Positions 27,813 to 36,012 of a DNA stretch of 64,000 bases are shown one piece after another. The DNA comes from Ornithinimicrobium sp. F0845 (GTDB taxonomy: Bacteria > Actinomycetota > Actinomycetes > Actinomycetales > Dermatophilaceae). The position numbers and the translations under genes were made by a program. The notes beneath the pieces were generated by a model. That model saw only the letters and a list, made by a program, of their open reading frames with translations, was not told the origin of the DNA and did no database searches. The DNA is taken from assembly GCF_023015765.1 (NCBI RefSeq), contig NZ_JALKAL010000001.1, positions 419,478-483,477 on the forward strand. The letters run 5' to 3'. Every line of letters starts with the position of its first letter. The first letter of the stretch is position 1.

Positions 27813-28616
27813 GTGAGTGAGATCCTGCTCGCCGTCCTGGTCGGGATCGTGGTGGGCACTGTCATGGGCTCACTGGGCGGGGGCGGCGCCATCGTCGCGG
27901 TGCCGGCCCTGGTCTACCTCCTCGACCAGTCCCCCCTGGAGGCGACGACGACGTCGTTGGTGGTCGTCGGTGTGACCGCGGTCGTGGGTGCCGCGCAGTA
28001 CGCCCGGCAGGGCCTGGTCAACGTCACCGACGCGATCGCCTTCGGTGCGCTCAGCATCGTCGGCGCGGTGGTCGGGGCGCGGATGGCGCTGGTGGTGGAC
28101 GGTGACCTGCTGATGCTGCTCTTCGCCGCGCTGCTGGTGGTGGTGGCCTGGCTGATGTGGACCCGGGCGGGCGGACAGCAGGCCGAGGAGGAGGTGGCCC
28201 ACCACTGGCTGCAGCTGCGGCCGTTCCACCTGGACCGCCGCCGAGCCGTCCGGGTGGCCCTGGTCGCCACCGGCATCGGCTGGCTGACAGGGTTCTTCGG
28301 GGTGGGCGGAGGCTTCGCGATCGTGCCGGCGCTGGTGCTGCTGCTGGGACTCCCGCTCCGGCGTGCGGTCGGCACCTCCCTGCTGGTCCTGGCGATGACC
28401 AGCCTCGTCGGGCTGGCCACCAGGGCGACGGCGGCCGTCCACCTGGACTGGCCGCTCATCATCGCCTTCACCACCGCGGCCGTGGTGGCGAGCCTGCTGG
28501 CCGGTCGGTTCAGTGCGCGGTTGCGACCCGAGAGACTCAGCCGGGGCTTCGCGGTCTTCCTGGTGGCGGTGGCCCTCTACACGCTCGTCAACAGCATCGC
28601 CGCGCTGACCGGCTGA
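27813..28616 (+). CDS. TauE/SafE family anion exporter
   Basis: 267 aa membrane protein with eight predicted helices in two homologous halves. The paired motifs GSLGGGGAIVAVPALVYLL and FFGVGGGFAIVPALVLLLG are the TauE/SafE signature. Family members export sulfite, sulfoacetate or related anions; no neighbour identifies the substrate here. GTG 27813 is preceded by AAGGA at about 8 nt and is preferred over GTG 27780, which lies in the rocD terminator. Confidence 0.85.
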   Translation: MSEILLAVLVGIVVGTVMGSLGGGGAIVAVPALVYLLDQSPLEATTTSLVVVGVTAVVGAAQYARQGLVNVTDAIAFGALSIVGAVVGARMALVVDGDLLMLLFAALLVVVAWLMWTRAGGQQAEEEVAHHWLQLRPFHLDRRRAVRVALVATGIGWLTGFFGVGGGFAIVPALVLLLGLPLRRAVGTSLLVLAMTSLVGLATRATAAVHLDWPLIIAFTTAAVVASLLAGRFSARLRPERLSRGFAVFLVAVALYTLVNSIAALTG

Positions 28617-28656
28617 CCGCGGCCCGCTCGGTCCGCCCGGCGGCGGGCGTGCGACC

Positions 28657-28716
28657 AACCTGCCCCTCGACATACTGATCGAGCAGTATGCCGAGGGCCG
28701 GGCGAGCAGGCAGGTT
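28657..28716. terminator. Nested inverted repeat between convergent genes
   Basis: Outer arms AACCTGCC (28657-28664) and GGCAGGTT (28709-28716), inner stem CATACTG/CAGTATG (28671-28677 and 28684-28690) around ATCGAG. It abuts the acyl-CoA oxidase stop and could terminate both converging transcripts. The inner stem is built from two opposed copies of the over-represented GTATGYCG-type word. Confidence 0.65.
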
Positions 28717-30749
28717 CAGTCCTCGAGCATGGCCGACTGCAGCAGCTGCTCCGGGACGCCCATCCCCTCGACGAGGGGGAGGGCGAGGGGGCGCAGCTCC
28801 TGGCACAGCTGGTTGAGGGCAGGGACGATCGCCTTAGCCCGGACCGTCGACATCCGTCCGTGCTCCTGGAACCAGCCGCGGTCGCCGGCGAGGTTCTCCA
28901 GGACGTAGAGGTCGCAGAGCTTGTTGAGCACCGCGGCGGTCGCCTCGTCCTCGCAGGCTTCGATGCCGGCGATGAATGCCTCCAGGACGACCCGGTCCAT
29001 GTGGGTCCGGGCAGCGAGCAGCTGGTGGTCCTGCGTGGCGTTGAACGCCTCGAACGCCCTGGACTCGTCCTGGCCGGCCGTCCGGAGACGCTGCGCCAGG
29101 CTGTCGAGCACGTGCTGCTCGCGCTCCTCGAACATCGTCACGTGCCAGCTGCGCTCGAGCACCGTCTCGGAGTCGGACTTGCGCTGCGCGGTGGCCATGA
29201 TCCGCTCGATGGCGGGGCGGGCGGCGGTGCGCTCGATCACCGTGCCGGTGAAGGTCCGCGCCGCAGCCTGGACCATGCCGAGCATGTCCAGATCGCCCCA
29301 CATCGCCTTGTAGTTGGTCAGCAGCCCCTTGGCCACCAACTGCAGCAGCACCGTGTTGTCGCCCTCGAAGGTGGCGAACACGTCGGCGTCGCGGCGCAGC
29401 TCGGTCAGGCCGTTCTCGGCCATGTAGCCCGCCCCGCCGCACGCCTCCCGGCAGACCTGGATCGTGTCGTTGGCGAACCGCGTGCTCACGGCCTTCAGCC
29501 CCGCCGCGCGGGTCTCCAGCTCGCGCTGCGCCTTCTGGTCGCGCTCGCCGACCGGCCTGGACTGCACCGACTGCAGGGTGTCGACCAGCTCGTTCTGGGC
29601 GAAGGAGAGGGCGTAGGCGGTCGCGATGGCGGGCAGCAGCTTGCGCTGGTGCGCCAGGTAGTCCAGCAGCAGCACCTCATCCTCCCGTCCGGGTGCCTCG
29701 AACTGCCGGCGCTGGAGGCTGTAGCGCGTGGCGATCGACAGGGCCTTGCGGGCCGCCTGGGCAGCGGCGCCCCCGACGCAGATCCGGCCCCGGACCAGCG
29801 TCCCCAGCATGGTGAAGAAGCGACGGTTCGGGTTGTCGATCGGGGACTCGTAGGTGCCCTCGTCGGTCACGCCGCCGTAGCGGCTGAGCAGCATCGTGCG
29901 GGGCACCCGGATCTGGTCGAAGCTCAGGGTCCCGTTGTCGACGCCGTCCAGGCCGCCCTTGGCGCCGTTGTCGCCGATGGTGACACCAGGAAGGGAGTCG
30001 CCGGAGTCGTCGCGCAGCGGCACGAGCACGACGTGGATGCCGTGGTTGGTGCCGGCGACCTCGAGCTGTCCAAAGACGGCGGCCATCCGGCCGTCGGCGG
30101 CGGCGTTGCCGATGTAGGTCTTGGTCGCCGAAGGGCCGGGGGAGTGCACCACGATCTCGTCGGTGTCGGCGTCGTAGGTCAGGGTCGTCTCCAGCGCCTG
30201 CACGTCACTGCCGTGCCCGACCTCGGTCATCGCGAAGCAGCCCGGCAGATGCAGGCTCATCACCTGGGGCACGAACTCCTGGATCTGCTCCTCGGTGCCG
30301 AGGTTGGAGATCGCCCCGCCGAATAACCCGAAGTGCACGCCGACCTTGACGGTCAGCGACAGGTCGGCCAGGGCGAGCATCTCGAAGTTGACGACCGAGC
30401 TGGCCACCAGGCCGTCGCCGCCGACGGAGGTCGGGAAGCCGGCACCGCCGTGCCCGGCGTCGACGATGCCCTGCAGGGCGTTGCTCGTCCATGCGCGGGC
30501 CTCGGGCACGCTCAGCGACGGGTCCCGCAGGAAGTCCCCGCCCGTGAGCATGGCCCGCAGGTCCCTGCGGACGTCTCGGAAGGTCCCGTCGAGCGCCGTG
30601 CGCAGGCTCCTGCCGAGCGGGGTGAGCTGCTCGGCGCCGGTCTCGGGCGCTCCGGTATGTTCCTGCGTGGTGTCTCCCCTGGCGGCCTGCTCCTGGCCGA
30701 GGGCCGCCTCGACGGCTGCCTCGAAAGCGGTGTCTGTCTGAGTGCTCAT
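28716..30749 (-). CDS. Acyl-CoA oxidase/dehydrogenase family protein (long, FadE5-like)
   Basis: 677 aa flavoenzyme for the first beta-oxidation step. FAMTEVGHGSDVQALETT (from about 172) is the flavin/substrate motif of acyl-CoA oxidases, CREACGGAGYMAENGLTELRRD and FEGDNTVLLQLVAKGLL are the matching C-terminal signatures, and the last 200 residues form the extra helical domain of the long form. An acidic N-terminal extension of about 45 residues precedes the fold. Downstream of the TetR gene on the same strand with a 61-nt gap, so probably co-regulated. Oxidase versus dehydrogenase cannot be decided from sequence alone. Confidence 0.88.
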   Translation of the reverse strand: MSTQTDTAFEAAVEAALGQEQAARGDTTQEHTGAPETGAEQLTPLGRSLRTALDGTFRDVRRDLRAMLTGGDFLRDPSLSVPEARAWTSNALQGIVDAGHGGAGFPTSVGGDGLVASSVVNFEMLALADLSLTVKVGVHFGLFGGAISNLGTEEQIQEFVPQVMSLHLPGCFAMTEVGHGSDVQALETTLTYDADTDEIVVHSPGPSATKTYIGNAAADGRMAAVFGQLEVAGTNHGIHVVLVPLRDDSGDSLPGVTIGDNGAKGGLDGVDNGTLSFDQIRVPRTMLLSRYGGVTDEGTYESPIDNPNRRFFTMLGTLVRGRICVGGAAAQAARKALSIATRYSLQRRQFEAPGREDEVLLLDYLAHQRKLLPAIATAYALSFAQNELVDTLQSVQSRPVGERDQKAQRELETRAAGLKAVSTRFANDTIQVCREACGGAGYMAENGLTELRRDADVFATFEGDNTVLLQLVAKGLLTNYKAMWGDLDMLGMVQAAARTFTGTVIERTAARPAIERIMATAQRKSDSETVLERSWHVTMFEEREQHVLDSLAQRLRTAGQDESRAFEAFNATQDHQLLAARTHMDRVVLEAFIAGIEACEDEATAAVLNKLCDLYVLENLAGDRGWFQEHGRMSTVRAKAIVPALNQLCQELRPLALPLVEGMGVPEQLLQSAMLED

Positions 30750-30810
30750 CAGTCTGCGTCCTCGGGGTCGGTGTGTTCGGTGGTCGGGTCGGGGGTCGTC
30801 TGGTGGGTCG

Positions 30811-31518
30811 TCACGGAGTCGCGGGAGTATGCCGTGGGTCCGGGTGCGCGTCCGGGCCAGGGTGCGCGTGCGGGCCAGGGTGCGCGTCCGGTCCGGCTGC
30901 GGCCAGGGCGGGGGCGAAGAGGGTGGTCACGTCCGCGACGACGGCGCTGCGCGGGCGGGCCATGTCGGAGCTGAGCCAGTGGTCGGCGGCGGCGCGGACG
31001 AAGCCGACCAGGCCGTGGCCCCAGATCGGGGCGCAGGAGGCATCTCGGCCCTGCCGTTCCAGGTGGGCCTCGAGTGCCCGAGAGACCTGCTCGCCGATCC
31101 GGTCGGCGAGCCCGGCCACCGGGTCGACCTCGACGGGTCCGTCGACCAGGGGGCGAGTGACCACGAAGCGGTAGATCTCGGGGTCCTTCTCCACCAGCAC
31201 CAGGAAGGCGTCCACCATGGGCGCGACCAGCGAGAGCGGGTGCTCGGAGGCGGGGTCGCGGCCCGCGGTGGCGGCGCCGAGGCTGTCCAGGATGCGCTGG
31301 TCGACGGACTCGACCACCGCGGCGTAGAGCCCGGTGCGGTCCCGGAAGTGCCGGTAGACCACGGTCTTGCTGGTGCCCGCCTCCGCGGAGATCTCGTCCA
31401 TCCCGACGGCCGGTCCGTGACGCCGGATCGCGCGCAGGGCGGCCTCGACGAGCTCGCGGCGCCGCTGCGCCCGGTGCTGGGCCCACCGGGTGTCCCGGCC
31501 GTCGACGTTGGTGCTCAT
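30811..31518 (-). CDS. TetR-family transcriptional regulator, repeat-altered C-terminus
   Basis: 235 aa. The helix-turn-helix lies at about 20-60 (MDEISAEAGTSKTVVYRHFRDRTGLYAAV), followed by a ligand domain ending near 220. The C-terminus runs into His/Pro/Gly repeats (DAHPGPHAHPGPDAHPDP) from 18-bp DNA repeats and stops in codons with poor third-position G/C. The neighbouring frame instead continues with good codon bias to a TGATG overlap with the oxidase start, suggesting a frameshift in the repeat. ATG 31518 lies 7 nt after TACTGT, a leaderless arrangement; GTG 31527 is the alternative. Likely controls the divergent lipid genes. Confidence 0.85.
   Translation of the reverse strand: MSTNVDGRDTRWAQHRAQRRRELVEAALRAIRRHGPAVGMDEISAEAGTSKTVVYRHFRDRTGLYAAVVESVDQRILDSLGAATAGRDPASEHPLSLVAPMVDAFLVLVEKDPEIYRFVVTRPLVDGPVEVDPVAGLADRIGEQVSRALEAHLERQGRDASCAPIWGHGLVGFVRAAADHWLSSDMARPRSAVVADVTTLFAPALAAAGPDAHPGPHAHPGPDAHPDPRHTPATP
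30837..30895. repeat. 18-bp tandem repeats at the TetR 3' end
   Basis: About three copies of GGGCCAGGGTGCGCGTSC. They encode the His-Pro-Gly repeats and coincide with the point where codon bias switches frame. Confidence 0.75.
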
Positions 31519-31525
31519 GCCAGAC

Positions 31526-31558
31526 ACAGTACCTAGTACCTGGCGTACCTGCTACTGT
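31526..31558. promoter_or_regulatory. Palindromic operator/promoter between TetR and thiolase genes
   Basis: Outer arms ACAGTA and TACTGT (31526-31531, 31553-31558), with matching GTACC elements inside; 11-12 of 17 positions are symmetric. The left arm is the TACTGT -10 of the regulator on the minus strand, so binding would block it. TetR regulators usually bind such sites and repress both directions; the specific assignment is inferred. Confidence 0.6.
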
Positions 31559-31626
31559 CGGTATCGGATATCCAGCGTCGTGCCACAGGGGCGACGTGTC
31601 ACACGATCCCCACACAGGAGTGCCTG

Positions 31627-32910
31627 ATGGCTCAAGCCCGCAACGCCGTGATCGTCGGCGGCAACCGCATCCCGTTCGGCAAGGCCGGCGGGGCCTACGC
31701 ATCGGTGTCCAACCAGGACATGCTCACCGCCGCGCTGGACGGGCTGGTCGCCCGCTTCGGCCTGGCCGGCCAGCGGGTCGGGGAGGTCGCCGCCGGTGCC
31801 GTGCTCAAGCACAGCCGAGACTTCAACCTCACCCGCGAGACGGTGCTCGGCTCCGCCCTCGACCCGACCACCCCCGCCTACGACCTGCAGCAGGCGTGCG
31901 GCACCGGCCTGGAGGCGGTGATCCAGGTCGCCAACAAGATTCAGCTGGGTCAGATCGACAGCGCGATCGCTGGTGGTGTCGACAGCGCCAGCGACGCCCC
32001 GATCGCCGTGGGCGAGGGTCTGCGCCGGGCGCTGCTCAGGGCCAACCACGCCAAGACCACGGCGCAGCGGATCCAGGCGTTCGCCTCGATCCGCCCCGGA
32101 GACCTCGCGCCGGAGACGCCCCGTAACTCGGAGCCGCGCACCGGCCTGTCGATGGGGGAGCACCAGGCGCGCACCGCCAAGGAGTGGGGGATCAGCCGGG
32201 AGGCCCAGGACGAGCTGGCCGCGGCCAGCCACCACAACATGGCCCGCGCGTGGGACGAGGGCTTCTTCGACGACCTCGTCACCCCCTTCCGCAAGCTGAG
32301 CAAGGACCAGGGGTTGCGCCCCGAGACCTCCGTGGAGAAGCTGGCCAAGCTGTCCCCGGTGTTCGGCAAGGGCGAGGGTGCGACCATGACGGCCGGCAAC
32401 TCGACGCCGCTGTCCGACGGAGCCGCCCTCGTGCTCGTCTCCTCGGAGGAGTGGGCCGCAGAGCGCAACCTGCCGGTGCTGGCGCGCTTCGTGGACGCGG
32501 AGGTTGCCGCAGTCGACTACGTCAGCGGCGACGAGGGTCTGCTGATGGCGCCGGCGTATGCCGTGCCCCGCCTGCTCGCCCGTCAGGGCCTGAGCCTGCA
32601 GGACTTCGACCTCTACGAGATCCACGAGGCGTTCGCCTCGACCGTCCTGACCACGCTCGCGGCGTGGGAGGACGAGGAGTTCGCCGCCGAGCGCCTGGGG
32701 CTGGACGCACCGCTCGGTGCCATCGACCGGAGCCGGCTCAACGTCAACGGCTCCTCCCTGGCGGCGGGTCACCCGTTCGCCGCGACCGGCGGGCGGATCG
32801 TCGCCTCGCTGGCCAAGATGCTGTCCGACAAGGGGCCGGGCTCCCGTGGCCTGATCTCGATCTGTGCTGCCGGCGGCCAGGGCGTCGTCGCGATCCTGGA
32901 GGCTGTGTGA
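31627..32910 (+). CDS. Acetyl-CoA C-acyltransferase (thiolase, FadA2-like)
   Basis: 427 aa thiolase. The nucleophile is Cys91 in QQACGTGLEAV; His382 in AAGHPFAATGGR and Cys413 in CAAGGQGV complete the active site; IHEAFAS is also present. The order thiolase-FabG-MaoC, with a FadE-type gene across a regulator, resembles the mycobacterial fadE5-fadA2-fabG4-htdX neighbourhood, so an acyl-CoA cycle role is likely. It overlaps the next gene as TGATG. ATG 31627 is preceded by CAGGAG at short spacing. Confidence 0.93.
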   Translation: MAQARNAVIVGGNRIPFGKAGGAYASVSNQDMLTAALDGLVARFGLAGQRVGEVAAGAVLKHSRDFNLTRETVLGSALDPTTPAYDLQQACGTGLEAVIQVANKIQLGQIDSAIAGGVDSASDAPIAVGEGLRRALLRANHAKTTAQRIQAFASIRPGDLAPETPRNSEPRTGLSMGEHQARTAKEWGISREAQDELAAASHHNMARAWDEGFFDDLVTPFRKLSKDQGLRPETSVEKLAKLSPVFGKGEGATMTAGNSTPLSDGAALVLVSSEEWAAERNLPVLARFVDAEVAAVDYVSGDEGLLMAPAYAVPRLLARQGLSLQDFDLYEIHEAFASTVLTTLAAWEDEEFAAERLGLDAPLGAIDRSRLNVNGSSLAAGHPFAATGGRIVASLAKMLSDKGPGSRGLISICAAGGQGVVAILEAV

Positions 32911-34319
32911 TGACCAAGGTGCTCGATGTGCTGACCGGCAACCCCGTGGCCAAGGCCGTGGGCAAGCAGCTGGGCGTGCCCCAGGCGACCGAGCTGCGTC
33001 GGGGGCGCTCCCTGCCCACCGGCGACGTCGTGCTCGCCGTCCTGGCGGGCTCCGGCGCCACCAGCAGCGCGACCCGCGAGGCACTCAAGGGTCTCGGCGT
33101 GACCCCGGTCGACGCGGTGCGCGACGAGCCGGCCGCCCGCACGACGGGCGAGGACGGGAGAGCCGTCCCCCCGGCATACTCCAGCAAGATCGGTGCAGTG
33201 GTCCTCGACGCCACCGCGCTGGCCACCGTCCCCGAGCTCGAGGGCGTGCGCGCGGTCCTGCGCCCGGCGCTGCGGGCGCTGGGGTCCAGCGGTCGCGTGA
33301 TCGTCGTCGGCACGGCTCCGGAGCTGACGGACAGCCCCGAGGCTGCCGCCGTCCAGCAGGCGCTGGAAGGCATCACCCGCAGCGTCGGGAAGGAGCTGCG
33401 CAAGGGTGGGACCGCCAACCTGGTCCTCGTCTCCACCGAGACCACCGGTGCGGCGCTGTCCTCGACGCTCTCCTTCCTGCTCGAGGGCCGCTCGGCCTAT
33501 GTCTCGGGGCAGCCGTGGCGGGTGCTGGGCGCCGAGGCGGGGCAGGTGCCGTCCGACCCGGCGGCACCGTTCGCAGACAAGGTGGTCGTGGTCACCGGGG
33601 CCGCCCGCGGCATCGGCGCGGGCATCGCCGAGGTCTTCGCCCGGGACGGCGCGTCCCTGGTGGTCGTGGACATCCCGGCCGCGGGCGAGGCGCTCACCAA
33701 GGTCGCCAACCGTCTGGGTGGCACCGCCCTCCAGCTGGACATCACCTCGCCCGACGCGGGCCAGAAGATCGCCGCGCACGTCGCCGCCCGCCACGGCAAG
33801 GACGCACGCATCCACGCGATCATCCACAACGCCGGCATCACCCGGGACAAGCTCCTGGTCAACACCGACGAGGACCGTTGGGGCAGCGTGCTGGAGGTCA
33901 ACCTGGCCGCCGAGATCCGGATCAACGAGGTCCTGCTGGACGCCGACGTCGCCGGTGGGCTGGCCGAGGGCGGCCGCATCGTCGGGGTGGCGTCCACCTC
34001 GGGCGTGGCCGGCAACCGCGGCCAGACCAACTACGCCGCCAGCAAGGCCGGCGTGATCGGTCTGGTCCGGGCCGAGGCGCCGGTGGTGGCCGACCGCGGC
34101 ATCACCGTCAACGCCGTCGCGCCGGGCTTCATCGAGACCGAGATGACCGACAGGATCCCGTTCGCGACGCGCGAGTTCGCCCGGCGGTTCAACAGCCTGA
34201 GCCAGGGCGGCAAGCCGGTCGACGTCGCCGAGACGATCGCCTACCTGGCGGCACCCGACAGCGGTGCGGTCACCGGTCAGGTCATCCGGGTCTGCGGCCA
34301 GTCCCAGATCGGAGCCTGA
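32910..34319 (+). CDS. fabG4: High-molecular-weight 3-oxoacyl reductase (FabG4-like)
   Basis: 469 aa, about twice a normal FabG. The N-terminal ~215 residues form a Rossmann-like domain without catalytic residues. The C-terminal SDR has VVTGAARGIGAGIAEVF (NAD site), NNAG-equivalent HNAGITRD, catalytic Ser in VGVASTSGVAGN and the NYAASKAGV Tyr/Lys pair. It ends with the typical VRVCGQSQIGA. This architecture matches NADH-dependent FabG4. It reduces 3-oxoacyl-CoA or oxidises the reverse, linking thiolase and MaoC products. Overlaps the thiolase by 1 nt; 2-nt gap to maoC. Confidence 0.9.
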   Translation: MTKVLDVLTGNPVAKAVGKQLGVPQATELRRGRSLPTGDVVLAVLAGSGATSSATREALKGLGVTPVDAVRDEPAARTTGEDGRAVPPAYSSKIGAVVLDATALATVPELEGVRAVLRPALRALGSSGRVIVVGTAPELTDSPEAAAVQQALEGITRSVGKELRKGGTANLVLVSTETTGAALSSTLSFLLEGRSAYVSGQPWRVLGAEAGQVPSDPAAPFADKVVVVTGAARGIGAGIAEVFARDGASLVVVDIPAAGEALTKVANRLGGTALQLDITSPDAGQKIAAHVAARHGKDARIHAIIHNAGITRDKLLVNTDEDRWGSVLEVNLAAEIRINEVLLDADVAGGLAEGGRIVGVASTSGVAGNRGQTNYAASKAGVIGLVRAEAPVVADRGITVNAVAPGFIETEMTDRIPFATREFARRFNSLSQGGKPVDVAETIAYLAAPDSGAVTGQVIRVCGQSQIGA

Positions 34320-34321
34320 GC

Positions 34322-35260
34322 ATGGCCTCCGAGGAGGACGTCGACGTCGAGCTACTCGACACACTGCCCGGCATCGGTGTCGAGATCGCCCGCGCCCTGG
34401 TGCCGACCAGGCGCGGCGGCCCGGACGGGCAGCTGCCCACGCGTCGGGTGATGATCACCGACCTGGAGCAGGACGCGGAGCGCTTCACGGCATACTCCCG
34501 GGTCTGTGGGTTCACGCTGCGGGACAGCGTGCCGGCGACCTGGCTGCACGTGCTGACGTTCCCGCTGCAGGTGCACCTGATGGCCGCGCCGGACTTCCCG
34601 CTGGCCCTGGCCGGCCTCGTGCACGTGTCCAACGAGATGCGGCTGCACCGGCCGGTCGACATCGGAGAGCGGCTGACCCTGTCCAGCAGCGCTGCGGATC
34701 TGCGGGCGCACCGCTCGGGCACCCAGCTGGACCTGCTCGGGGAGGCGCGCGTCGGCGACGAGGTCGTGTGGACCGGTCGCAGCACCTATCTGGCCCGCGG
34801 GAAACGCCCCAGCGGCAGCCCTGAGGACGCTGGATCCCTCTCCGCCGGCGCGGAGGCGCCGGCTGACCCGCAAAACCCCTACGAAAAGGCGGGGGAGGCC
34901 AGCAAAACCGCTACGAAAATTGGGGAGGTCCCGACCGCACTGTGGCGCCTGCCCGGCGGCCTCGGGCGGGAGTATGCCGGGGTGTCGGGCGACGTCAACC
35001 CGATCCACCTGACGCCGCTGACCGCGAAGGCGTTCGGGTTCCCGCGCACCATCGCGCACGGCATGTGGACCCATGCCCGCGCGCTGGCGGCGCTGGAGGG
35101 TCGCCTCCCGGGCGCCTACGAGGCCTCCGTGGAGTTCCGCAAGCCCGTCCTGCTGCCCTCGACGGTCGGTTTCTCCTTCGCCCGGGAGGGCGAGGACCTG
35201 GCCTTCCGGGTCACCTCCAGGGACGGCAGCAAGGTCCATCTCGCAGGCACCGTGGCCTGA
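34322..35260 (+). CDS. Double-hotdog MaoC-type (R)-hydratase/dehydratase (HtdX-like)
   Basis: 312 aa with two hotdog halves. The C-terminal half carries the hydratase-2 motif AGVSGDVNPIHLTPLTAKAF (Asp and His catalytic) and IAHGMWTHARAL. The N-terminal half is degenerate, as in HtdX. It would interconvert enoyl- and (R)-3-hydroxyacyl thioesters for the adjacent FabG4-like enzyme. Odd feature: the inter-domain linker (about 184-204, QNPYEKAGEASKTATKIGEV) is encoded by two tandem copies of an interspersed 32-nt repeat that also lies in untranslated DNA near 45.7 and 47.0 kb. Confidence 0.88.
   Translation: MASEEDVDVELLDTLPGIGVEIARALVPTRRGGPDGQLPTRRVMITDLEQDAERFTAYSRVCGFTLRDSVPATWLHVLTFPLQVHLMAAPDFPLALAGLVHVSNEMRLHRPVDIGERLTLSSSAADLRAHRSGTQLDLLGEARVGDEVVWTGRSTYLARGKRPSGSPEDAGSLSAGAEAPADPQNPYEKAGEASKTATKIGEVPTALWRLPGGLGREYAGVSGDVNPIHLTPLTAKAFGFPRTIAHGMWTHARALAALEGRLPGAYEASVEFRKPVLLPSTVGFSFAREGEDLAFRVTSRDGSKVHLAGTVA
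34871..34932 (+). repeat. Interspersed 32-nt repeat, two tandem copies inside the maoC linker
   Basis: Copies start CAAAACC at 34871 and 34903 (period 32). The second copy CAGCAAAACCGCTACGAAAA then TTGGGGAGGTC matches, in the opposite orientation, the pair at 45698-45760. Confidence 0.85.
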
Positions 35261-35361
35261 CCGCGGTCCACCCGGCCCTCGATTTCGTGGAGGCCGGGTG
35301 GGCCGTGTAAAGTCTGCGGAGCGTTCCACGCCCGGGCCACGTCCCAGGGTCGCGGGAACAC

Positions 35362-35434
35362 GCCCCCCTAGCTCAGTCGGCAGAGCGTCTCCATGGTAAG
35401 GAGAAGGTCAACGGTTCGATTCCGTTGGGGGGCT
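35362..35434 (+). tRNA. tRNA-Thr(GGT)
   Basis: Acceptor GCCCCCC pairs with GGGGGGC (35427-35433). Anticodon stem TCTCC/GGAGA holds the loop ATGGTAA with anticodon GGT at 35395-35397. T arm ACGGTTCGATTCCGT. CCA is not encoded. TAAAGT at 35308-35313 is a possible -10. Confidence 0.96.
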
Positions 35435-35469
35435 CAGGGAAGCCACCCGCTCCGGGAGGCACCGCCCGA

Positions 35470-35543
35470 GGCGGGATAGCTCAGCTGGTTAGAGCGCACG
35501 ACTCATAATCGTGAGGTCGCGGGATCGAGCCCCGCTCCCGCTA
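35470..35543 (+). tRNA. tRNA-Met(CAT), elongator type
   Basis: D arm follows the acceptor at TAGCTCAGCTGGTTAGAGC. Anticodon stem CACGA/TCGTG with loop CTCATAA gives CAT. It lacks the three G-C pairs of an initiator and has a 1-72 G-T pair, so elongator Met is preferred; a lysidine-modified Ile2 tRNA is the alternative. CCA is not encoded. 35 nt after tRNA-Thr, in the same order as upstream of mycobacterial rpmG2. Confidence 0.9.
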
Positions 35544-35553
35544 CTGGTCGCGA

Positions 35554-35583
35554 TTCGGTCGACAGCCGAAGTTCGCGTATCCT
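35554..35583 (+). promoter_or_regulatory. Promoter of rpmG (TTCGGT-18-TATCCT)
   Basis: TTCGGT 35554-35559 and TATCCT 35578-35583, 18-nt spacer, giving an untranslated leader of about 78 nt. Confidence 0.5.
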
Positions 35584-35667
35584 TGAGTGCTGCTGCCCGC
35601 CGCCGTCTTTGCTGCGGCGGGCGTCGCACGCATCACCACCACCATCGTTTCGAGAGCAGGTTGCCCC

Positions 35668-35838
35668 GTGGCTACTAAGAGCGCCGACGTCCGCCCGAAG
35701 ATCACTCTGGCGTGCACGGAGTGCAAGGAGCGCAACTACATCACCAAGAAGAACCGCCGCAACAACCCCGACCGGGTCGAGCTGGCGAAGTTCTGCTCGC
35801 GCTGCGGCAAGCACACCGCGCACCGCGAGACCCGCTGA
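35668..35838 (+). CDS. rpmG: 50S ribosomal protein L33
   Basis: 56 aa zinc-ribbon L33 of the large subunit. Both CxxC pairs are present (Cys16/Cys19 and Cys43/Cys46 in [11 protein letters not shown]), so this is the zinc-containing form. GTG 35668 opens the family sequence [19 protein letters not shown]. The tRNA-Thr, tRNA-Met, rpmG, hadAB order is the actinobacterial one. Followed by a strong hairpin. Confidence 0.96.
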   Translation: MATKSADVRPKITLACTECKERNYITKKNRRNNPDRVELAKFCSRCGKHTAHRETR

Positions 35839-35863
35839 CGCACTCCGGCACCCGCCGGACTGG

Positions 35864-35892
35864 AGGCCGTCACCCCGAGAGGGTGGCGGCCT
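35864..35892 (+). terminator. Terminator-type hairpin after rpmG
   Basis: AGGCCG-T-CACCC pairs with GGGTG-G-CGGCCT (one G-T pair) around a CGAGA loop, followed by TCGTCGTG; 25 nt after the stop. Confidence 0.75.
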
Positions 35893-35999
35893 TCGTCGTG
35901 CCCGGGCTGGGTCGTCGGCATTGCAGGTGGCGCGGGGCGTCTGGTCGGGTGGCCTGGCGCTGTGAGTCGCCGTAGGTCGGGGGACAGGTGCCCGGCCGA

Positions 36000-36005
36000 T
36001 AGGCT
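36000..36005 (+). promoter_or_regulatory. -10 element TAGGCT of the hadA-like gene (leaderless)
   Basis: TAGGCT followed by 7 nt and ATG 36013 with no ribosome site between. Confidence 0.55.
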
Positions 36006-36012
36006 GCCCGGT

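Noticed and set aside
30749-31702. 317-codon alternative frame over the TetR gene as a separate protein
   Set aside because: It lacks the helix-turn-helix and starts inside the thiolase region. Only its last ~30 codons look coding, which I interpret as a frameshifted TetR end.
35470-35543. Initiator tRNA-Met
   Set aside because: No run of three G-C pairs in the anticodon stem, and a 1-72 pair is present; elongator type fits.
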